A DNA stretch of 12,119 bases from Prevotella sp. CAG:617 (GTDB lineage: Bacteria > Bacteroidota > Bacteroidia > Bacteroidales > Bacteroidaceae), in the NCBI GenBank assembly GCA_000438115.1, contig FR903609.1:6790-18908 (forward strand), written 5' to 3'. The position numbers and the translations under genes are program-made. The notes under the pieces were generated by a model. That model made no database searches, was not told the origin of the DNA, and saw only the letters and a program-made list of their open reading frames with translations. Positions 8,370 to 12,119 of the stretch are shown in pieces (position 1 is the stretch's first letter; every line of letters begins with the position of its first letter).

Positions 8370-8411
8370 AAAAAGCATCACAGGAGACCCGCGGGCCTCC
8401 TGTGATGCTTT
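8370..8411 (-). terminator. Terminator after the ECF sigma / DUF4252 operon
   Basis: Arms 8372-8386 and 8397-8411 are perfect 15-base inverted repeats (AAAGCATCACAGGAG). The loop itself contains the palindrome CCCGCGGG. The minus-strand arm runs into five T residues (8374-8370). It lies 128 bases beyond the DUF4252 stop and about 60 bases before the frd promoter, so it separates the two units. The U-tract is short, so the direction is likely but not certain. Confidence 0.75.
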
Positions 8412-8430
8412 CTTAAGGTGCAATTAATTG

Positions 8431-8468
8431 TTTTTTTTTGAGAGAGAGAACTGAAACATGTGTGTGTG
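8431..8468. repeat. Simple-sequence cluster in the 378-base gap before frdC
   Basis: T9 (8431-8439), (GA)5 (8440-8449) and (TG)5 (8459-8468) stand close together. CTGAA/TTCAG arms flank the TG run (8451-8473). The cluster lies in the presumed 3' untranslated region of the DUF4252 message. The gap 8161-8538 otherwise holds the frd promoter and leader and the terminator; I see no gene in it. Confidence 0.7.
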
Positions 8469-8538
8469 TTCAGCGAGAGAGGTGTTTTAATATGGGTGGG
8501 CCTTGCGGCCGCTGATTGTGTACATTTTTTGTTTTTTC

Positions 8539-9054
8539 CTACATTTTCATGATTTCCTGCAGAAAGGCGCGGTCCATGTTCCCTGTCAGGTTGACGATCT
8601 GCAATCCTTTCGTGGTGTCAATCATGACCAGTTCCACGATGGTTTTTCCCTTTGAGCGTATCCACAGCCCGCCGTCTTCCGTAGGCGGCTCGCCCGTCAG
8701 GGGCTGGTAGCGCCGCGTGTTGGTGTTCATCAGCTGCAGGGCCTTGCGGCTCAGCGCGTCGGTCGTGGCTCCCGGCTTGCTGCTCACTACGCGAATGCTC
8801 TTCAGGTGCGAGAGCACGTTTTTGACGTGAGCCTGATTTTCCGAGGTGGCCACCTTCATCATCTTTTCCATCATGGCCGGGCTGATGGTGGTGCAGCTCA
8901 CCTGGTCGTTATGGGCGGCATACTGCTTCATGAAGCGCAGCGCAAAGTCCTGCTCGCGTTGGCCGGCAGCCGGCAGGGCCATTGTCCACAGCAGCGCCAC
9001 CAGCGCCACCGCCGCCCTTACGGAAGAGCGGAACCCGTCTGCTCTGCGTTTCAT
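8539..9054 (-). CDS. Exported DUF4252 protein
   Basis: This 171-residue protein has a basic N-terminus and a hydrophobic signal sequence (about residues 12-31, ending near PAAG|Q), so it is exported. The mature part, with FALRFMKQYAAHNDQVSCTT, ISPAMMEKMM, a basic central stretch and GKTIVELVMIDTTKGLQIVNLTG near the end, reads like the DUF4252 family of Bacteroidetes. The function of that family is unknown. There is no lipobox. The ATG overlaps the stop of the preceding gene in ATGA (9051-9054), which implies coupled translation. DUF4252 genes commonly lie behind ECF sigma genes in Bacteroidales, as here, so it is probably an output or signal component of that regulatory unit. Confidence 0.82.
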   Translation of the reverse strand: MKRRADGFRSSVRAAVALVALLWTMALPAAGQREQDFALRFMKQYAAHNDQVSCTTISPAMMEKMMKVATSENQAHVKNVLSHLKSIRVVSSKPGATTDALSRKALQLMNTNTRRYQPLTGEPPTEDGGLWIRSKGKTIVELVMIDTTKGLQIVNLTGNMDRAFLQEIMKM

Positions 9055-9560
9055 CCTTTTTTCAGGCTATCGGGATTCAAGCCCTGCAGCGAGTCGGCCT
9101 CGGCTGCACGCATTCCGTCGGATACCGAGCGCAATACGTCGAGCGTGGCGTCATAAGCCACCTGCGGGTCCTTGTACGTATCTTTATAGGTTGTGGAATT
9201 GTAGTCCCACACCGGTGCTTCCTTGGGCCGGAAGGAGTGTTGGGCAGCCGTGCCCAGCAGCATCACCACGGCTATGGAGGCCGCAGCCTTGTAAAAAGGC
9301 ATCAGCCGGCGCGAGAGCGACAGCCGGCGGGCCTTCACGGGAGCCTCGCGGGCAATGCGGTCCATCAGGCGGCGGTCGAAATCGCTGCCCAGGCGCACCT
9401 GGCGCTCACGGGTCTGATAGTCGAACAGCGCCTTGTAGCGTGCCAACTGCGCCGGCACCTCCTGCTGGCTGAAGAACTCACGCAGGATTTTTTCCTCCTC
9501 CGGCGTGGTCTGGCAAGCAAAATAGCTGTCAATGAGTTGTTCGATATACTTATAATCCAT
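9051..9560 (-). CDS. Single-pass membrane protein, candidate anti-sigma factor
   Basis: I choose the ATG at 9560 (169 residues, MDYKYIEQ). A longer frame would begin at a TTG codon at 9569. Residues 1-90 form a charged, probably helical cytoplasmic part whose start (LIDSYFACQTTPEEEKILREFF) resembles the N-termini of Bacteroidetes proteins encoded beside ECF sigma genes. One hydrophobic segment at about 91-107 follows a basic stretch (RRLSLSRRL), which places the N-terminus in the cytoplasm. The C-terminal 60 residues would be periplasmic. This is the topology of an ECF anti-sigma factor. I see no zinc-binding HxxxCxxC motif and no FecR domain. The gene overlaps the sigma gene by 11 bases and the DUF4252 gene by 4. 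The anti-sigma role is inferred from topology and context. Confidence 0.7.
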   Translation of the reverse strand: MDYKYIEQLIDSYFACQTTPEEEKILREFFSQQEVPAQLARYKALFDYQTRERQVRLGSDFDRRLMDRIAREAPVKARRLSLSRRLMPFYKAAASIAVVMLLGTAAQHSFRPKEAPVWDYNSTTYKDTYKDPQVAYDATLDVLRSVSDGMRAAEADSLQGLNPDSLKKG

Positions 9561-10065
9561 GACGTTCAATTTTTTCGTAATTCTTTTTGATGCGCTGGCG
9601 GGCGCGGAAGAGGGTTATCTTCACCTGCTCCTCGCTCATGTCCATCACCTGGGCAATTTCGCGGTAGCTGCGGCCCTCCACGTCGCGTAGCTGCATCACG
9701 CTTCGCTGTTTTTCCGGCAACTGTGCAAACAGGCGACCTATCCATTCCATGCGGTCGGTCTGCGCCAGCTGTTCGTCGGGAGTACGGTTGCGGTCGTCAG
9801 CCTGCTCGGCAGGCACGCTGTCCAGCGACAGGCAAGCCTTTTCGCTGCTGCGGCAGCGGTCGAGCGACAGGTTCCGGCACACCGTGAGCGCATAAGCCTC
9901 CACCGAATCAACGGCTGCCAGCGCGTCACGCTTTTCCCACAACCGGATGAGCGTATCCTCCGTTACGTCCTCAGCCTCGGCCGTGTCCATCGTAATGCGC
10001 AAAGCCAACCGGAAAAGTTTGTTCTTTAGCGGCAGAAGATCGTATCTGAAGTCTATCTCTTTCAT
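9550..10065 (-). CDS. ECF-family RNA polymerase sigma factor
   Basis: This 171-residue protein has the two-domain layout of sigma-70 group 4 (ECF) factors. Region 2 covers about residues 8-75 (core contact and -10 recognition, AEDVTEDTLIRLWEKRD). Region 4 covers about 108-163 (LPEKQRSVMQLRDVEGRSYREIAQVMDMSEEQVKITLFRARQ), with the -35-binding helix-turn-helix at about 133-161. It lacks regions 1 and 3. It directs RNA polymerase to a specific promoter set, here unknown. The next gene, overlapping by 11 bases, is the presumed anti-sigma factor. An ECF-like promoter lies just upstream, so it may drive its own operon. Confidence 0.96.
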   Translation of the reverse strand: MKEIDFRYDLLPLKNKLFRLALRITMDTAEAEDVTEDTLIRLWEKRDALAAVDSVEAYALTVCRNLSLDRCRSSEKACLSLDSVPAEQADDRNRTPDEQLAQTDRMEWIGRLFAQLPEKQRSVMQLRDVEGRSYREIAQVMDMSEEQVKITLFRARQRIKKNYEKIERHGL

Positions 10066-10080
10066 CGCTTACAACTATAT

Positions 10081-10134
10081 GACGAACCAAAAACACAAAA
10101 GTTACACCCCATACCCACTTTTTTTCATTTTTTT
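10081..10134 (-). promoter_or_regulatory. Putative ECF-type, possibly autoregulated promoter with A-tracts
   Basis: On the minus strand TGTAAC (10106-10101) and CGTC (10084-10081) are separated by 16 bases, the arrangement of ECF sigma promoters (AAC-containing -35, CGTC-like -10). Two A7 tracts (10134-10128 and 10125-10119) lie just upstream and could act as an UP element or bend. Transcription would start about 6-8 bases after CGTC, leaving fewer than 10 bases before the sigma ATG at 10065. I see no proper TAnnTTTG box here: TAACTTTTG is one base too long. Confidence 0.6.
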
Positions 10135-10158
10135 CTTCCGGCACCGGCACATCACGCT

Positions 10159-10238
10159 AAAAAAAGAACTTCCCGAATACGGCCATCTGACGTACGGGCT
10201 TGATGTTGAGCCATTCAGATGAGTGTTCGGGAAGTTCT
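10159..10238 (-). terminator. Long compound terminator hairpin downstream of the winged-helix gene
   Basis: Perfect 13-base arms AGAACTTCCCGAA (10165-10177) and their complement (10226-10238) enclose a second stem, CATCTGA (10184-10190) / TCAGATG (10215-10221). Inside that is a short GGCT/AGCC stem (10197-10212). On the minus strand the outer arm runs into seven T residues (10165-10159). It would end transcription from the winged-helix gene before the sigma promoter. Confidence 0.75.
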
Positions 10239-10243
10239 CCACT

Positions 10244-10298
10244 GTTTGCTCCGCGTAAACCGGGCCACACTTGTCCCCGAGCAGCGGAGCGCATAAAC
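10244..10298 (-). ncRNA. Structured 3' UTR or possible small RNA
   Basis: Between the winged-helix stop (10330) and the terminator, arms GCTCCGC (10248-10254) and GCGGAGC (10284-10290) form a 7-base stem. It is extended outward by GTTT/AAAC (10244-10247 / 10295-10298) across a 4-base bulge, and inward by CGGG/CCCG (10261-10264 / 10276-10279). With the following terminator this makes a compact two-domain RNA of about 165 bases. A competing GCAGC/GCTGC pairing is also possible. I do not recognise 6S, SRP, tmRNA or riboswitch motifs, and I see no convincing internal promoter. Confidence 0.35.
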
Positions 10299-10329
10299 GC
10301 ATCTACTGCTGCATAAGAAGGACTTTTTT

Positions 10330-10554
10330 TTAAATGTAATAATTCATCGGCGACAGGCCAAACATTACCTCGTCACCATTTTCGTGAATACTGAGCTTGT
10401 TTTCCCTGGCCAGCCAACCCAAAGCGGCCGACAGTTGTATTACATCCAGACCGGTGGCCTTTTTCAGTTCCTCAAAAGTCTGTGGTTCCACATGGTCGTG
10501 CAATTCACGCCATACAATACCGGCATGTTCTCCTATTTGCATTATACTTAACAT
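10330..10554 (-). CDS. Small winged helix-turn-helix protein (DUF2582 type)
   Basis: This 74-residue protein has the pattern of the short DUF2582 winged-helix family of Bacteroidales. An opening QIGEHAGIVWRELHDH helix is followed by a helix-turn-helix (EELKKATGLDVIQLSAALGWLARENK, about residues 28-53). A short beta wing with ENGDEVMFGLSP completes the fold. Such proteins may bind DNA or mediate protein contacts; the target is unknown. The start could be Met1 (10554) or Met5 (10542). It stands alone with its own promoter and terminator. The stop codon is followed directly by an A-run. Confidence 0.82.
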   Translation of the reverse strand: MLSIMQIGEHAGIVWRELHDHVEPQTFEELKKATGLDVIQLSAALGWLARENKLSIHENGDEVMFGLSPMNYYI

Positions 10555-10606
10555 GATGGTGTGTATTTTTTTATCGGTTAAATAAATTGTTTTTCTTACT
10601 CAATAG

Positions 10607-10614
10607 CAAATATA
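10607..10614 (-). promoter_or_regulatory. Candidate -7 box of the winged-helix gene
   Basis: TATATTTG on the minus strand is an exact TAnnTTTG match. It would start transcription near 10600, about 45 bases before the ATG at 10554. The -33 region (around 10634-10642, TGTTTTCC) is a poor match, so the call rests on the -7 box and position. I see nothing else in 10615-10732. Confidence 0.5.
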
Positions 10615-10732
10615 CACTTTTATATCAGAAATGCGGAAAACAGGATGTTATTTTTTCGTGTTTTTACCCACTTTTGGCGCATTTTGCCCTATTTTCATAA
10701 CCGTGTCATGCCATTCCGAAGCGTCATTATGC

Positions 10733-10780
10733 AAAAAAACGGGCGGGGCCGTGTTCCGTTTCCGAAAACAGGCCCCGCCC
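10733..10780 (-). terminator. Strong terminator after the surface-protein / small-protein unit
   Basis: Perfect 10-base GC-only arms GGGCGGGGCC (10741-10750) and GGCCCCGCCC (10771-10780) are extended by TGTT/AACA inside with one bulged base. On the minus strand the stem is followed by G and seven T residues (10739-10733). It lies 78 bases beyond the stop of the 59-residue gene. Confidence 0.88.
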
Positions 10781-10812
10781 CTATCTCTGAGCGGAATGCG
10801 GCAAACAGCCGG

Positions 10813-10843
10813 GGCCGGACTAAGCCGGCCTGCGGTGGCCGCA
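10813..10843 (-). other. Pair of adjacent GC-rich hairpins after the 59-residue gene
   Basis: TGCGG/CCGCA (10831-10843, loop of 3) and GGCCGG/CCGGCC (10813-10830, loop of 6) abut exactly. Both lie between the small-gene stop (10858) and the terminator. They would form two consecutive stems in the 3' untranslated region. A run of T on the plus strand follows them (10850-10856), but no plus-strand gene is present to be terminated. Confidence 0.5.
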
Positions 10844-10857
10844 ACTTGATTTTTTTC

Positions 10858-11037
10858 TTACTCTTCCGTCGGGTCGAACATGCTGCCCCAGCGGTTGCCG
10901 GTTGAGCGGAACTCAACTTCCGACTGCGCAGCTTTATCGGCCTCATTCATATCCGCGTTAAGCGAAGAACACAACATAGAATCCAATTCCACGTCAATCA
11001 CCTCTACGGCAGGCTGTATATAAGTTTGTTTTTTCAT
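10858..11037 (-). CDS. Small acidic protein of 59 residues, function unknown
   Basis: The ATG at 11037 opens a frame of 59 codons ending in TAA at 10858. It begins MKKQTYIQPAVEVIDVELDS and has 12 acidic against 5 basic residues, one Cys (C23) and an end with NRWGSMFDPTEE. There is no signal peptide or membrane segment. The opening MKK.YI.P..EV and a late RWGSMFD-like motif match a recurrent kind of short, unnamed Bacteroidales protein I recognise by style only. It starts 32 bases after the stop of the large surface-protein gene and precedes two hairpins and a strong terminator, so it is probably the last gene of that operon. A role as a partner or modifier of the large protein is speculation. 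Confidence 0.72.
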   Translation of the reverse strand: MKKQTYIQPAVEVIDVELDSMLCSSLNADMNEADKAAQSEVEFRSTGNRWGSMFDPTEE

Positions 11038-11069
11038 ATCGAAAATGCTGTTTTTTACTACGTTCTACA

Positions 11070-12119
11070 TTATTTCACTACTTTCTGACCACCTACGATG
11101 TACACGCCGCGTGACAGACCGTTGAGGGCCGAAGCTGCCGGCACGTTCTTGCGTACGCATACGCCGCCGATGGTATATACGTCAACCTTGGCGTTCGGGT
11201 TCTCCAGGTTCACGATACCCGTTACGGTGCCGTCCAGTTTCAGGGCAAAGCTGCTCTGTGAGCCGGTGCTCTTGATGGCGGTGCGGAACGGATTGATAGT
11301 ACCTGTGTTAGCCTTTACGAACTGACCTTTAGCATTGTAACCATACCAGTTTTCGTTGCCTTCTGATTTAACCTCAGTTGCCTCGTAAGCACCTACCATA
11401 GCTACGCCTCCAGGAATTTCATGGGTCAGGTCATTAGTAGCCGATATTTCGCCAGACAATTCTCCATTTTCATTGTTCAGCAACTTAGTACCATTGCTTA
11501 CTACCAGATACGGGTGGTTAGCCTCCAAATTCGCTACGCTCTTGAAGTCCAGTACACCGTCTTTTACGTCAGTCAAGTCATATACGGTACCGTTCACTTG
11601 GTCAGCCGTAAGGGCAAACGGCAATACAAAGGTGTACACTTCGTCTTTATCCGTAGAAAGAGCTATCTCGCGGTTGTAAGTAATCTGATTTGCGGTGAAG
11701 CCTTCAGGAGCATTGAAGCTCTGACCGTCGGTCAGCACGAAGTTATAGCATACACCATCCTTAATGACATTATTTCCGCCCAAAGACTGTGTGTCAGAAA
11801 TCTTATACAAGACATTATTAGTAGCTTCCGGATTATACAAGAAATTAGAAGTATTGAGTCCATCTCCCAATGTTGCTTGAGTCAAATCTACCAATCCGAC
11901 TGTTTTACCAAGAGGAACAACAGCTGCAGCCACATCTGAAGTAACGTCACCCTTCACCGTTAAGGTGTAATTAGTTAATTCTCTTTCAAACGGACATTTT
12001 ACCATTGATACACTAACAGGCAATCCGCTATAGTCAATTGATACAGTTCCCGTCAATTCCTTATTGTTATCAACGACAGCATCAATTGAAATAGTTGCCG
12101 GACCAATATTTAACTCTAC
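11070..12119 (-). CDS. C-terminal part of a large secreted or surface protein (start outside window)
   Basis: The frame is open from the window edge to TAA at 11070 (349 residues seen). A start at 12056 would be a TTG codon in mid-protein, so the gene is truncated by the window. The visible part is rich in Asn, Thr, Val and beta-prone stretches, with phrases such as YTFVLPFALTADQVNGTVYDL and ANHPYLVVSNGTKLL common in Prevotella/Bacteroides surface proteins. The last 45 residues (KVDVYTIGGVCVRKN...GLSRGVYIVGGQKVVK) resemble a Por-secretion / T9SS-like C-terminal tail, which suggests export to the cell surface. The upstream half (11700-12119) is visibly richer in A and T than the tail. Enzyme activity or ligand cannot be inferred from this part. 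Confidence 0.85.
   Translation of the reverse strand, partial: VELNIGPATISIDAVVDNNKELTGTVSIDYSGLPVSVSMVKCPFERELTNYTLTVKGDVTSDVAAAVVPLGKTVGLVDLTQATLGDGLNTSNFLYNPEATNNVLYKISDTQSLGGNNVIKDGVCYNFVLTDGQSFNAPEGFTANQITYNREIALSTDKDEVYTFVLPFALTADQVNGTVYDLTDVKDGVLDFKSVANLEANHPYLVVSNGTKLLNNENGELSGEISATNDLTHEIPGGVAMVGAYEATEVKSEGNENWYGYNAKGQFVKANTGTINPFRTAIKSTGSQSSFALKLDGTVTGIVNLENPNAKVDVYTIGGVCVRKNVPAASALNGLSRGVYIVGGQKVVK

Noticed and set aside
8213..8416. Plus-strand frame of 67 codons between frdC and the DUF4252 gene
   Set aside because: It spans the frd promoter and one arm of a terminator, which explains this sequence better than a gene.
9558..9569. TTG start for the membrane protein
   Set aside because: An ATG three codons downstream (9560) gives a normal start and keeps the coupling overlap with the sigma gene.
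10354..10367. Internal promoter for a small RNA (TAATGTTTG in the winged-helix gene)
   Set aside because: Its spacing is one base off the TAnnTTTG consensus and no -33 box is seen about 20 bases upstream.
10695..10946. Minus-strand frame of 83 codons overlapping the 59-residue gene
   Set aside because: It runs through the terminator hairpin and both GC-rich stems, has a low-complexity Arg/Pro composition and conflicts with the better-supported 59-residue frame.

Overview
The window looks like chromosomal DNA of a Bacteroidales bacterium (Bacteroidaceae/Prevotellaceae type), of moderate GC. Four things suggest this: promoters of the TTTG / TAnnTTTG kind, a cytochrome b558-type fumarate reductase in C-A-B order, an ECF sigma gene followed by a DUF4252 gene, and a large protein with a Por/T9SS-like C-terminal tail. 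Every gene I can support lies on the minus strand, so the window is read from high to low coordinates. I see no tRNA, rRNA, CRISPR array, insertion sequence or integration site.

In order of transcription: (1) 12119-10858 holds the 3' end of a large, probably surface or secreted protein gene (start outside the window). It is followed 32 bases later by an unlisted 59-residue acidic ORF, then two GC-rich hairpins and a strong terminator. (2) 10614-10159 is a small transcription unit. It encodes a 74-residue winged-helix protein (DUF2582 type) and has a structured 3' region ending in a long terminator hairpin. (3) 10134-8370 is an ECF sigma unit: sigma factor, single-pass membrane protein (candidate anti-sigma factor) and exported DUF4252 protein. 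The three genes overlap by 11 and 4 bases. An ECF-like promoter, TGTAAC-N16-CGTC, stands directly before the sigma gene and suggests autoregulation. (4) 8312-4578 is the frdCAB operon (menaquinol:fumarate reductase / succinate dehydrogenase). It has a textbook Bacteroidetes promoter, hairpins in the 5' leader and a strong terminator. (5) 4495-1 is the start of a surface polysaccharide locus: a six-SLBB-repeat export protein, a Wzx-type flippase and a Wzz-type chain-length regulator cut by the window edge.

The frd operon is core anaerobic energy metabolism. The polysaccharide genes form an envelope export module: outer-membrane-side export protein, inner-membrane flippase, chain-length control. 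The sigma unit looks like an envelope-sensing regulatory module with unknown targets.

Most of the window is ordinary. The parts least explained by known families are the ECF/DUF4252 module with its putative self-recognised promoter, the 59-residue protein beside the surface protein gene, and the structured RNA downstream of the winged-helix gene. All functional calls come from reading motifs by eye; no database search was possible.
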